This document shows positions 52,791-64,000 of a stretch of 64,000 bases of DNA, piece by piece; position 1 is the first letter of the stretch; the number at the start of each line of letters is the position of its first letter. The DNA lies in assembly GCF_040869035.1 (NCBI RefSeq), contig NZ_CP162100.1, positions 992,001 through 1,056,000 of the forward strand, in the 5' to 3' direction. The position numbers and the translations under genes are program-made. The notes beneath the pieces are model-generated. The model saw only the letters and a list, made by a program, of their open reading frames with translations, was not told the DNA's origin and did not search any database. This DNA is from Vibrio sp. NTOU-M3 (GTDB taxonomy: Bacteria > Pseudomonadota > Gammaproteobacteria > Enterobacterales > Vibrionaceae).

Positions 52791-55418
52791 ATGGGTAAGT
52801 CACTCGTTATTGTGGAGTCTCCTGCGAAGGCGAAGACCATCAATAAGTATCTCGGTAAAGACTTTATCGTTAAGTCCAGTGTGGGTCACGTGCGTGATCT
52901 TCCTACAGCAGGGCAAAGTTCTGGCCAAAAGGCCGCAGCGGTGTCGACTAAGGGCTTAAGCGTAGAAGAAAAAGCACGTATTAAGAAAGAGAAAGATCGC
53001 AAAGCTCTGATCAAAAAGATGGGTATTGACCCATACGATGGTTGGGAAGCGAACTATCAAATTCTGCCCGGTAAAGAAAAAGTGGTTGCCGAGCTTCAAA
53101 AACTCGCGAAAGACGCAGACAGCGTTTATCTCGCAACCGATTTAGACCGCGAGGGAGAGGCTATCGCTTGGCACCTTCGTGAGATCATCGGTGGCGATGA
53201 AGAGCGATACAAACGAGTGGTGTTTAACGAGATCACCAAAAACGCTATTCGACAGGCATTTGAAAAGCCTGGTGAGTTAAGCATGGATGGTGTGAATGCT
53301 CAGCAAGCACGACGTTTCATGGACCGCGTAGTGGGCTTTATGGTGTCGCCGTTACTTTGGAAAAAAGTAGCGCGTGGGTTGTCTGCTGGTCGTGTACAGT
53401 CTGTAGCCGTGAAGTTGCTGGTTGAGCGTGAGCGTGCCATCAAAGCGTTTGTTCCTGAAGAATTCTGGGACATTCATGCTGACACCAAGACTCAAGATAA
53501 ATCTGATTTCCGTTTGCTGGTTGCCCAAAAAGATGGGACAGCTTTCAAACCAGTAAATGAAGCTGAAGCAAAAGCGGCGATGTCTGTTTTGGAAAAAGCA
53601 GATTACGAAGTTTGCAAGCGTGAAGATCGTCCGACATCGAGCAAACCGTCAGCACCATTCATTACATCGACACTGCAACAAGCAGCAAGTACGCGCCTTG
53701 GTTACGGTGTTAAGAAAACAATGATGCTTGCTCAGCGTCTCTATGAAGCGGGTTACATCACTTACATGCGTACCGACTCAACCAACTTGAGTGCAGAAGC
53801 GGTGGAAGCGGCTCGTAGCTTTATCGGTTCTGAGTATGGTGACGCTTACCTTCCTGAAAAAGCGAATGTTTACGGCAGTAAACAGGGTGCACAGGAAGCG
53901 CACGAAGCAATTCGACCTTCAGATGTCGCAGTAAAAGCCGATGATCTTCAAGGTATGGAAGCGGACGCTCACAAGCTGTATGCATTAATTTGGAATCAAT
54001 TTGTGGCTTGTCAGATGACACCGGCAAAATATGATTCAACAACCGTGAGTGTAAAAGCCGCTGAATACACGCTGAAAGCAAAAGGCCGTATCCTGAAATT
54101 TGATGGTTGGACTCGTGTTCAACGTCCTTTAGGCAAAAACGAAGACCAAATTCTTCCAGCTGTTCAGGTTGGCGACCGAGTGAACTTGGTGACACTTGAT
54201 CCTAAGCAACATTTCACTAAGCCGCCAGCGCGCTTTACAGAAGCAGCCTTGGTTAAAGAGCTAGAGAAGCGTGGAATTGGTCGTCCTTCTACTTACGCAT
54301 CTATCATTTCAACGATCCAAGATCGTGGCTACGTCAAAGTAGAACAACGTCGCTTTTACGCAGAAAAAATGGGTGAAATTGTTACCGACCGCTTAGATGA
54401 TAGCTTTAACGAGTTGATGAACTATGAGTTCACATCTCGTATGGAAGAAAAACTTGACCAAATTGCAGAAGGTGAAGCGAACTGGAAAGGGGTGTTAGAT
54501 AACTTCTTCAGCGACTTTACTGGTGATTTAGAGAAAGCAGAGCAAGACGAAGAACATGGTGGTATGAAGCCGAACCATATTGTTCTGACAGACATCGAAT
54601 GTCCGACGTGTTCGCGTCAAATGGGGATTCGCACTGCTTCAACAGGGGTCTTCCTAGGCTGTTCAGGTTATGCATTGCCACCGAAAGAGCGTTGTAAAAC
54701 AACGATTAATTTAGGTGACGAAGAAGGCATTATCAACGTTCTAGAAGAAGATGTTGAAACGGCGGCTCTACGCGCGAAGAAACGTTGTCCTATTTGCGAA
54801 ACAGCAATGGATGCGTACTTGATTGATGACAAGCGCAAACTTCACGTCTGTGGTAATAACCCAAACTGTGATGGCTTTGTTGTCGAACACGGTGAATACA
54901 AGGTTAAAGGTTACGATGGCCCGGTTGTCGAGTGTGACAAATGTGGCAGTGACATGGTGCTTAAGAATGGTCGCTTTGGTAAGTATATGGACTGTACCAG
55001 TGACGATTGTAAAAACACTCGTAAGATCTTAAAAAATGGCGAAGTGGCTCCTCCGAAAGAAGATCCAGTTCACTTCCCTGAACTACCGTGTGAAAACTCA
55101 GACGCTTACTTTGTGTTACGTGATGGGGCATCCGGCCTGTTTATGGCAGCGCACAACTTCCCTAAATCTCGTGAAACACGTGCGCCACTTGTTGAAGAGT
55201 TGGCTCGCTTTAAAGAGCGCTTATCTCCTAAGTTCCATTACTTAGCGGATGCACCAACTCATGACCCAGACGGTCGCCCGACTGTGGTTCGATTTAGTCG
55301 TAAGTCTAAAGAAAACTATGTGCGTTCAGAGATTGATGGCAAGCCTTCTGGTTGGACTGCATTGTACATTGATGGCAAATGGGACATCACTGACAAGCGT
55401 AAGAAACCAAAGAAGTAA
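52791..55418 (+). CDS. topA: DNA topoisomerase I
   Basis: This type IA topoisomerase relaxes negative supercoils. The 875-aa protein (E. coli 865) has the TOPRIM motifs [12 protein letters not shown] and [15 protein letters not shown], the catalytic tyrosine Tyr325 in [37 protein letters not shown], and C-terminal zinc ribbons (CPTC, CPIC, CDKC with paired cysteines downstream). A TTG-started frame from 52770 adds seven residues. The ATG at 52791 matches the family start [11 protein letters not shown]. Confidence 0.97.
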   Translation: MGKSLVIVESPAKAKTINKYLGKDFIVKSSVGHVRDLPTAGQSSGQKAAAVSTKGLSVEEKARIKKEKDRKALIKKMGIDPYDGWEANYQILPGKEKVVAELQKLAKDADSVYLATDLDREGEAIAWHLREIIGGDEERYKRVVFNEITKNAIRQAFEKPGELSMDGVNAQQARRFMDRVVGFMVSPLLWKKVARGLSAGRVQSVAVKLLVERERAIKAFVPEEFWDIHADTKTQDKSDFRLLVAQKDGTAFKPVNEAEAKAAMSVLEKADYEVCKREDRPTSSKPSAPFITSTLQQAASTRLGYGVKKTMMLAQRLYEAGYITYMRTDSTNLSAEAVEAARSFIGSEYGDAYLPEKANVYGSKQGAQEAHEAIRPSDVAVKADDLQGMEADAHKLYALIWNQFVACQMTPAKYDSTTVSVKAAEYTLKAKGRILKFDGWTRVQRPLGKNEDQILPAVQVGDRVNLVTLDPKQHFTKPPARFTEAALVKELEKRGIGRPSTYASIISTIQDRGYVKVEQRRFYAEKMGEIVTDRLDDSFNELMNYEFTSRMEEKLDQIAEGEANWKGVLDNFFSDFTGDLEKAEQDEEHGGMKPNHIVLTDIECPTCSRQMGIRTASTGVFLGCSGYALPPKERCKTTINLGDEEGIINVLEEDVETAALRAKKRCPICETAMDAYLIDDKRKLHVCGNNPNCDGFVVEHGEYKVKGYDGPVVECDKCGSDMVLKNGRFGKYMDCTSDDCKNTRKILKNGEVAPPKEDPVHFPELPCENSDAYFVLRDGASGLFMAAHNFPKSRETRAPLVEELARFKERLSPKFHYLADAPTHDPDGRPTVVRFSRKSKENYVRSEIDGKPSGWTALYIDGKWDITDKRKKPKK

Positions 55419-55437
55419 TTTCGATTTAAGCATAAGT

Positions 55438-55470
55438 AAAAAGCCAGTCAGATGACTGGCTTTTTCTTTT
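55438..55470. terminator. Bidirectional terminator between topA and pykA
   Basis: A stem of about 11-13 bp (AAAAAGCCAGTCA and complement) with a minimal loop is flanked by A's and T's. Confidence 0.9.
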
Positions 55471-55485
55471 TCGAAAGCGGATAGA

Positions 55486-56928
55486 TTATGCCGAGAGAAT
55501 ACGCATGCAGTTCGTGGATCCGACAACATCCATCACATCACCTTGTGTGATAATCACGAGATCTCCTTCATGTAAAAAACCAATCTGTTTGAGTCGGTCT
55601 ACTGCTGCTTGTGCTGTAGAAAGGCCTACATCACCTTTAGAGTCAAAGTAGACGGGGAATACTCCGCGGTATAGTGCACTACGGTTTAGAGTTCCCTCGT
55701 TGCGGGAGAGTGCGAAAATAGGTAAACCAGAACTTAGACGTGAGGTCATGAGAGCTGTTCTGCCTGACTCGGTTAAGGTTACGATCCCTTTGATGCCTCG
55801 CATATGATTCGCAGCAAACATGGTTGACATAGCAATAGTTTCTTCGCCTGTCTCGAATACATGATCCATCCGATAGTTAGAGCGGTTGATAGCCGCCATT
55901 TTTTCTGCGCCGAGACAGACACTTGCCATCGATTGGACCGTTTCTAATGGGTACTTACCAGCAGCAGTCTCTCCAGATAACATGACTGCATCAGTTCCAT
56001 CGAGTACCGCATTGGCGACATCCATGACTTCTGCTCGGGTTGGCATCGGGTTTTCCATCATCGATTCCATCATTTGCGTAGCAGTGATGACAGCTCGATT
56101 TAGGCTGCGTGCTCTTCGAATTAATTGTTTCTGAACGCCAACAAGTTCCGGATCGCCAATTTCTACTCCAAGATCACCACGTGCGACCATGACAACATCA
56201 GAGGCGAGAATAATATCGTCGATGTTTTCTTCGCTTTCTACCGTTTCAGCTCGTTCCACTTTGGCGACCAGTTTCGCTTCAAGGCCTGCATCTCTTGCAA
56301 GTCTTCGAGCGTACTTCATGTCTTCGCCATTACGAGGAAATGAGACAGCAAGGTAGTCCACTTTAATTTCAGCGGCCAGAAGAATGTCTTTTTTATCCTT
56401 CTCTGTCAGAGCGTCGGCAGAAAGACCGCCGCCTTTTTTGTTGATACCCTTGTTATTCGATAGAGCGCCACCAATGATAACTTTTGTATGAACCTTGCAA
56501 TCTTCGACTTGAATGACTTCCAACTGTACGCGCCCGTCATCAAGTAACAAAATATCGCCTTTGGAGACGTCATCAGGAAGCTCTTTGTAATCTAAGCCAA
56601 CGGCTTGCTGATGGCCTTCACCGGCAGGCAATTCACTGTCTAATGTGAATTTTTCACCTACATTGAGGTGGATTTTTCCATCTTTGAATGTGGAGACTCG
56701 AATTTTTGGTCCTTGTAAGTCTCCCAATATCGCAATATGCGTCCCTAATTTTGCCGCAATGTTACGTACTCTGGTGGCTCGAAGCTTATGATCCTCAGCA
56801 CTGCCATGTGAAAAGTTCATTCTGACGACGTTAGCTCCCGCAGTAATAATGGACTCTAATACGTCATCTTTATCTGTAGAAGGACCGAGAGTAGTGACAA
56901 TTTTTGTTCTTCTTTGAATTGCAGTCAT
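55486..56928 (-). CDS. pykA: Pyruvate kinase II
   Basis: It makes pyruvate and ATP from PEP and ADP. The 480-aa protein equals E. coli PykA in length and is much closer to PykA than Pyk[69 protein letters not shown], and [13 protein letters not shown] at the end. The M at 56940 would add four residues, but GGAGAAGCGC places the ATG at 56928. It is divergent from mlc. Confidence 0.96.
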   Translation of the reverse strand: MTAIQRRTKIVTTLGPSTDKDDVLESIITAGANVVRMNFSHGSAEDHKLRATRVRNIAAKLGTHIAILGDLQGPKIRVSTFKDGKIHLNVGEKFTLDSELPAGEGHQQAVGLDYKELPDDVSKGDILLLDDGRVQLEVIQVEDCKVHTKVIIGGALSNNKGINKKGGGLSADALTEKDKKDILLAAEIKVDYLAVSFPRNGEDMKYARRLARDAGLEAKLVAKVERAETVESEENIDDIILASDVVMVARGDLGVEIGDPELVGVQKQLIRRARSLNRAVITATQMMESMMENPMPTRAEVMDVANAVLDGTDAVMLSGETAAGKYPLETVQSMASVCLGAEKMAAINRSNYRMDHVFETGEETIAMSTMFAANHMRGIKGIVTLTESGRTALMTSRLSSGLPIFALSRNEGTLNRSALYRGVFPVYFDSKGDVGLSTAQAAVDRLKQIGFLHEGDLVIITQGDVMDVVGSTNCMRILSA

Positions 56929-57195
56929 GCGCTTCTCCATAGGTAGGACACTGAAGTAAGTATACGCAAGGCCTCGATAATTGAGAGAAAAATAACCGGA
57001 ATTTGATACCTGTATTGTAGATATTTATCAGAGCAAAAAAATGCTATCGATAATGAGATTAATCGTTCTCTATTTGACTGAGTACGCAAAGAATCATGTT
57101 TATGCGTGATGCTTGTCACGGCAATCTACCAAAGGTCTTCACAATTACTTCGCAAAGTAAAAAAATTACCATGTCATTGATATTCGGAGTGCTCT

Positions 57196-58413
57196 ATGTA
57201 CATGGCTCAACCTGGCCATATTGATCATATCAAGCAGGTCAATGCTGGCCGTGTATATAAACTCATTGATCAAAAAGGTCCAATTTCCCGTATCGACTTG
57301 TCGAAGGAAAGTGAACTTGCCCCCGCTAGTATTACTAAGATCACGCGTGAATTAATTGAAGCTCATCTTATCCATGAGACGACTGTTCAGGAAGCAACCA
57401 GTCGTGGTCGTCCTGCTGTTGGCCTACAAGTAAATAATGAAGGTTGGCAATTTCTTTCCATGCGCCTTGGGCGTGGTTACTTAACCATTGCACTCCATGA
57501 ATTGGGTGGCGATGTACTGATCGACACCAAAATTGATATTCATGAAATTGATCAAGAAGATGTACTTCAACGTCTTCTACATGAAATCGAAGAATTTTTC
57601 CAAACGTATTCTGATCAGCTTGATCGGGTAACAAGTATCGCTATTACATTGCCTGGCCTAGTCAATTCTGAGCAAGGTATTGTGCTCCAGATGCCTCATT
57701 ACAATGTGGAAAACTTAGCTTTAGGGCCTGAAATCTTTAAAGCAACCGGTTTGCCGGTTTTTATTGCTAATGATACTCGAGCATGGGCACTGGCTGAAAA
57801 GCTGTTTGGTCACTCTCAAAACAACGAAAACTCTGTTTTGATCTCTATCCATCATGGGCTTGGCGCCGGGATTGTACTTGATGGGCGTGTGTTACAGGGG
57901 CGCCATGGCAATATCGGTGAGTTAGGCCATATCCAAATCGACCCGAAAGGTAAAAAGTGCCATTGTGGTAATTATGGTTGTCTTGAAACAGTGGCCAGCT
58001 CGCAAGCCATTCGTAACGAAGTGAGCGAACGAATTGCTGGTGGTGAAGCCTCTATCTTAGCTGATATTGAAGAAGTGTCTGTTGAAGACATTTGTGAAGC
58101 CGCCGCTAACGGTGATGCGCTTGCTGTGGATGTTATTGAAAAGCTAGGACGCTACCTTGGCTCTGCTATTGCGATTGTAGTGAACTTGTTTAACCCAGAA
58201 AAAGTGTTGATTGGTGGCGTTATCAATCAAGCGAAAGATGTTTTATATCCTGAGATCAGAAAGTGCATCGAAGAGCAAAGCCTACCTGTTTACTATCAGG
58301 ATTTGGAGTTGGTCGAGTCCCGCTTCTATAAACAAGCAACAATGCCGGGGGCTGCATTGATCAAACAAGCTTTATTTGATGGCTTGTTGCTAATGAAAGT
58401 GATTGAAGGTTAA
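57196..58413 (+). CDS. mlc: Mlc (DgsA), glucose-responsive transcriptional repressor
   Basis: Mlc represses ptsG and other PTS genes, and is removed from DNA by binding dephosphorylated PtsG. The 405-aa ROK protein (E. coli Mlc 406) begins with QPGHIDHIKQVNAGRVYKLI, a winged helix (ISRIDLSKESELAPASITKITRELI), and SRGRPAVGL. It then has the ROK fold with GELGHIQIDP and the zinc motif CHCGNYGC (255-262). These match E. coli Mlc rather than NagC. GGAG is six bases before the ATG. Its expected target ptsG lies 57 kb to the left. Confidence 0.93.
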   Translation: MYMAQPGHIDHIKQVNAGRVYKLIDQKGPISRIDLSKESELAPASITKITRELIEAHLIHETTVQEATSRGRPAVGLQVNNEGWQFLSMRLGRGYLTIALHELGGDVLIDTKIDIHEIDQEDVLQRLLHEIEEFFQTYSDQLDRVTSIAITLPGLVNSEQGIVLQMPHYNVENLALGPEIFKATGLPVFIANDTRAWALAEKLFGHSQNNENSVLISIHHGLGAGIVLDGRVLQGRHGNIGELGHIQIDPKGKKCHCGNYGCLETVASSQAIRNEVSERIAGGEASILADIEEVSVEDICEAAANGDALAVDVIEKLGRYLGSAIAIVVNLFNPEKVLIGGVINQAKDVLYPEIRKCIEEQSLPVYYQDLELVESRFYKQATMPGAALIKQALFDGLLLMKVIEG

Positions 58414-58452
58414 CACTTTTATTTCTGCAACTAAGGTTTCTTTTTACAAACG

Positions 58453-58488
58453 ACCCATATAACTTTAAGGTTATATGGGTTTATTTTT
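58453..58488 (+). terminator. mlc terminator
   Basis: An 11-bp stem (ACCCATATAAC and GTTATATGGGT) with a loop and TTATTTTTG follows mlc. Confidence 0.82.
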
Positions 58489-58545
58489 GTCTTAGTGACT
58501 CGCTATAGACTATTTTTGATATAAATAAGTTTTTCGGGAAGCCTT

Positions 58546-59493
58546 ATGTCCGGAGTATTAAATACAGTAGACCAGCGTACCAATCTGGTGGGTGAGAATC
58601 GCCTAGAGCTATTACTGTTTAGCCTGAACAGTCGTCAGATCTTCGCCATTAATGTGTTTAAGGTGAGAGAGGTGATAAAAGTTCCCCCGCTTACTAAAAT
58701 GCCAGGCTCTCATCATCATATTACGGGAGTAGCATCACTTCGTGGCGTTTCAGTGCCTGTCATTGATCTACGTAGTGCCATTGGTTTTCCAGCCTCACGT
58801 CTAGAAGAAACGGAAGAAAACCTGATCATCACAGAATATAACCGAACGGTTCAAGGCTTTTTGGTTGGGCAGGTCCGTAATATCGTCAATACCGCATGGA
58901 CTGAAATTCAGCCGCCACCAAAGACGGCCGGTCGTGCAAACTATCTCACGGCGATCACTCAACTTAAAGAAGGTGACGAGAAGAAAATCGTTGAAATCAT
59001 TGATGTTGAGAAAGTGCTTGCTCAGATCATCGATTACGATGTGTCGATTTCTGAAGGTGTGCTTGACCATGATTTAGTCTCTCAGATGGCTGGACGCAAT
59101 GTACTCATTGTGGATGATTCATCGACTGCGAGAGCGCAAGTTAAAGGGACGTTATCTCAGCTTGGCCTTAACATTATCGAATGCCGAGATGGGTTAGAAG
59201 CATTGAATTTACTTAAAACTTGGTGTGATGAAGGCAAGAAAGTCACAGAAGAACTGCTGTTAATGATCACCGATGCAGAGATGCCAGAAATGGATGGTTA
59301 TAAATTAACCTATGAAATCCGTAATGATCCGCGAATGAAAGACATGCACATTACGCTCAATACTTCTCTTAGCGGAAGTTTTAACGATGCGATGGTGAAG
59401 AAGGTGGGATGTGACCGGTTTATTTCTAAATTTCAGCCTGATTTGTTGGTGCAAGTGGCGCAAGATCGCTTGCGTGAGGTGTTAAATCGTTAA
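58546..59493 (+). CDS. cheV: CheV-type chemotaxis coupling protein
   Basis: CheV links chemoreceptors to CheA and adds a receiver domain for adaptation. The 315-aa protein has an N-terminal CheW domain (VFKVREVIKVPPLTKMPG, GVASLRGVSVPVIDLR) and a C-terminal receiver with IVDDSSTARAQV and the phosphorylatable Asp243 in ITDAEMPEMDGY. The lysine end motif reads ISKFQPD. It is not next to other chemotaxis genes; several CheV paralogues are normal in Vibrio. Confidence 0.92.
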   Translation: MSGVLNTVDQRTNLVGENRLELLLFSLNSRQIFAINVFKVREVIKVPPLTKMPGSHHHITGVASLRGVSVPVIDLRSAIGFPASRLEETEENLIITEYNRTVQGFLVGQVRNIVNTAWTEIQPPPKTAGRANYLTAITQLKEGDEKKIVEIIDVEKVLAQIIDYDVSISEGVLDHDLVSQMAGRNVLIVDDSSTARAQVKGTLSQLGLNIIECRDGLEALNLLKTWCDEGKKVTEELLLMITDAEMPEMDGYKLTYEIRNDPRMKDMHITLNTSLSGSFNDAMVKKVGCDRFISKFQPDLLVQVAQDRLREVLNR

Positions 59494-59511
59494 AACAAAT
59501 CAATAATAACG

Positions 59512-59540
59512 AAAGGGAGCAATGCTCCCTTTTTCTTTTC
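59512..59540. terminator. Bidirectional terminator between cheV and dnaE2
   Basis: A 9-bp stem (AAAGGGAGC/GCTCCCTTT) with a three-base loop is followed by T's after cheV. dnaE2 ends just beyond it. Confidence 0.88.
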
Positions 59541-59544
59541 TCAG

Positions 59545-62616
<3,072 letters not shown>

Positions 62617-62628
62617 TACTTGGGCTCC

Positions 62629-64000
62629 TTAACTGAATTGACCATGAAGAAACCAATGTTTGTCTTGATCGCGGAATACCCATAGCCACCGGCCTTGCTG
62701 GCTTCGAGCAACAAAGTAATCACGAATAACACTATCGCCATCCCACCAACCGGTCACCAGTCGCTCTGGTCCCTGTATTAAGGTGACTTTTTCTGTTAAC
62801 GATTCTGGTTCTGGCAACATAAGGCTCGGTCGTAGCCGCGTTACACGGCGTATTTGAGACGGGGCATGAGTTGGAGCACACAATACAGTGGCTTTTTCTG
62901 GCCTAGGATCATCGGTTCGTGCAATTTTTCGTACTTGCTCCTTACCTAATTTGGCTTGCAACAATGCAATGAGTTCTAGCTCACTTTGTTGCCCTTGATG
63001 ACCACAAAATAAATCTTGTGCGTTGGCCTCAAGTTCGCCGCTACGCTCAATTTTGAGCGTTAGCCCTTGAACGGGTGCTTCGAGTTGCACCCGTTCAAGT
63101 GTGAGTTGGCATAAGGTCATCCAACGACTTGCTTGATAATCACCACACGCGGAGGTGAAGGTTATCTGGTTTGATTGACCATCTCTCTGATGTAACTGCA
63201 AAGAGAGCTCATAAGCGACTTGATTACGCAGGTTTAGAAAATGTTCCAGCTTATTCAATAAAATAGTAAGTGGCTTCTCTAGCCACTGAATATTCTCGAT
63301 ATCGAACAGCAGCGCTAGATAACTTTGAAAATGTTCAGGAGGATGATAGTACGTCACCGGGTGTTTAAATTGGCCCATTAAGCGACCAAGGTAATTGACA
63401 AGATCAATGTCAAAACGTCGCGCGACTTCCTGTAACGGTAGCGCCAGTAAATCAGCAAGTGTTTGGATGCCTACTCGGGATAGTGTCTCTACTTGTTTTA
63501 TCGTTAACTCAGTGGCAGCCAGTGGGAACGGCTGTATGCGTTCAAGTAGCTGCTGCTTATCTTCAGAGAGAAAATCTTGCTGTCCTTTTGCGAGCAAAAT
63601 TGCAGAATAGGGGGAAAAGCCGCATGCAAAATGATAGCGTAACTGCAAGGTATTCAGGTGCTGGGAGAGGATATCCCAATATTTCATTAGGCCACCATAA
63701 AGAGACAGCATATCCGTCACTTTTAACAAGATCCCCTGTGGTGGCATGAGTACGATGTCAGAGGTCACCAGATAGAGCCATTGAGCGATATCCGTTAAGG
63801 TTTGTTCTTCCACTTTTTCATCATAAGGATGGACTTGCAGGGAATGACACATTGCCGCAGCGCTGCCGAGGCCCATGCCTATTTTTATGCCTTGATCCAG
63901 TGCGTTTGGGTTTGCTTGAACCACGTGATGCGCTCGCCCATCCACAATGACTAAAGGGGATTGAGTTTGGTCAGAAAATAAGGCGTCCAACTGTAACGCC
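62629..64000 (-). CDS. imuB: ImuB, Y-family polymerase-like SOS mutagenesis factor (5' end outside window)
   Basis: Some 457 residues are visible, and the reading frame runs off the right edge with the family text ALQLDALF, so only about ten N-terminal residues are missing. ImuB is a catalytically dead Y-family relative that links DnaE2 to the beta clamp. The metal-binding acidic pair expected in an active enzyme is absent (ILLKVTDMLSLYGG in that region), and helix-hairpin-helix text (LSRVGIQTLADLLALP) is present. imuA would lie further right. The position upstream of dnaE2 fixes the assignment. Confidence 0.92.
   Translation of the reverse strand, partial: ALQLDALFSDQTQSPLVIVDGRAHHVVQANPNALDQGIKIGMGLGSAAAMCHSLQVHPYDEKVEEQTLTDIAQWLYLVTSDIVLMPPQGILLKVTDMLSLYGGLMKYWDILSQHLNTLQLRYHFACGFSPYSAILLAKGQQDFLSEDKQQLLERIQPFPLAATELTIKQVETLSRVGIQTLADLLALPLQEVARRFDIDLVNYLGRLMGQFKHPVTYYHPPEHFQSYLALLFDIENIQWLEKPLTILLNKLEHFLNLRNQVAYELSLQLHQRDGQSNQITFTSACGDYQASRWMTLCQLTLERVQLEAPVQGLTLKIERSGELEANAQDLFCGHQGQQSELELIALLQAKLGKEQVRKIARTDDPRPEKATVLCAPTHAPSQIRRVTRLRPSLMLPEPESLTEKVTLIQGPERLVTGWWDGDSVIRDYFVARSQQGRWLWVFRDQDKHWFLHGQFS

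Overview
The window is a stretch of gammaproteobacterial core chromosome, almost certainly the large chromosome of a Vibrio. The evidence is protein similarity at the level of recalled family sequences (MukFEB, TorR/TorD, Mlc, monomeric isocitrate dehydrogenase, CheV), a c-di-GMP-I riboswitch in front of tfoY as in Vibrio cholerae, and the order glgC-glgA ... tfoY-purR-torD/torR-elyC-cmoM-mukFEB. The species cannot be fixed from the sequence alone. No tRNA, rRNA, insertion sequence, prophage or CRISPR array was seen.

Region 1 (1-12.4 kb) holds the glucose PTS permease ptsG, two small beta-barrel-like envelope proteins, an NSS amino acid transporter with its 31-residue MetS-type partner, a 29-residue YnhF-like membrane protein ahead of a patatin-like phospholipase, a membrane sensor with a degenerate GGDEF domain, the glycogen genes glgC-glgA and an alpha/beta hydrolase. 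Region 2 (12.3-18.2 kb) is mostly minus strand: a DUF2007 protein, a TVP38-type membrane protein, tfoY behind its c-di-GMP riboswitch, purR, torD divergent from torR, and elyC. Region 3 (18.3-25.6 kb) is cmoM-mukF-mukE-mukB, the chromosome condensation operon.

Region 4 (25.7-31.1 kb) is the least ordinary part: two consecutive Imm49-like proteins with no toxin in sight, then a minus-strand operon made of a lipoprotein retropepsin, a transglutaminase-fold protein fused to a membrane-helix bundle, and a RimK-like ATP-grasp ligase. This operon is conserved in kind but its substrate is not known to me, and it is the best candidate here for an incompletely described system. Region 5 (31.2-42.9 kb) holds cmoB, cmoA, yecE, aspS, an ERIC-like palindromic repeat, rluE, the monomeric icd, cspD, clpS and clpA.

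Region 6 (43-64 kb) holds ychJ, an EAL-HDOD protein, lpxH, ppiB, cysS, tdk, infA, bpt, aat, a glycine-zipper protein, aroA, yciN, topA, pykA, mlc, cheV, dnaE2 and the 3' part of imuB, which runs off the right edge.

Several genes form functional sets. Mlc (57.2 kb) is the expected repressor of ptsG (0.5 kb). CmoA, CmoB and CmoM together make the cmo5U/mcmo5U wobble modification of tRNA. Aat and Bpt attach leucine or phenylalanine to N-termini, and ClpS and ClpA read and unfold those substrates, so the whole N-degron route is present apart from clpP. Three c-di-GMP-linked elements (degenerate GGDEF sensor, tfoY riboswitch, EAL-HDOD protein) lie within 40 kb. DnaE2 and ImuB are an SOS mutagenesis pair. 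Most transcription units end in clear hairpin-plus-T terminators, which define the operon boundaries used below.
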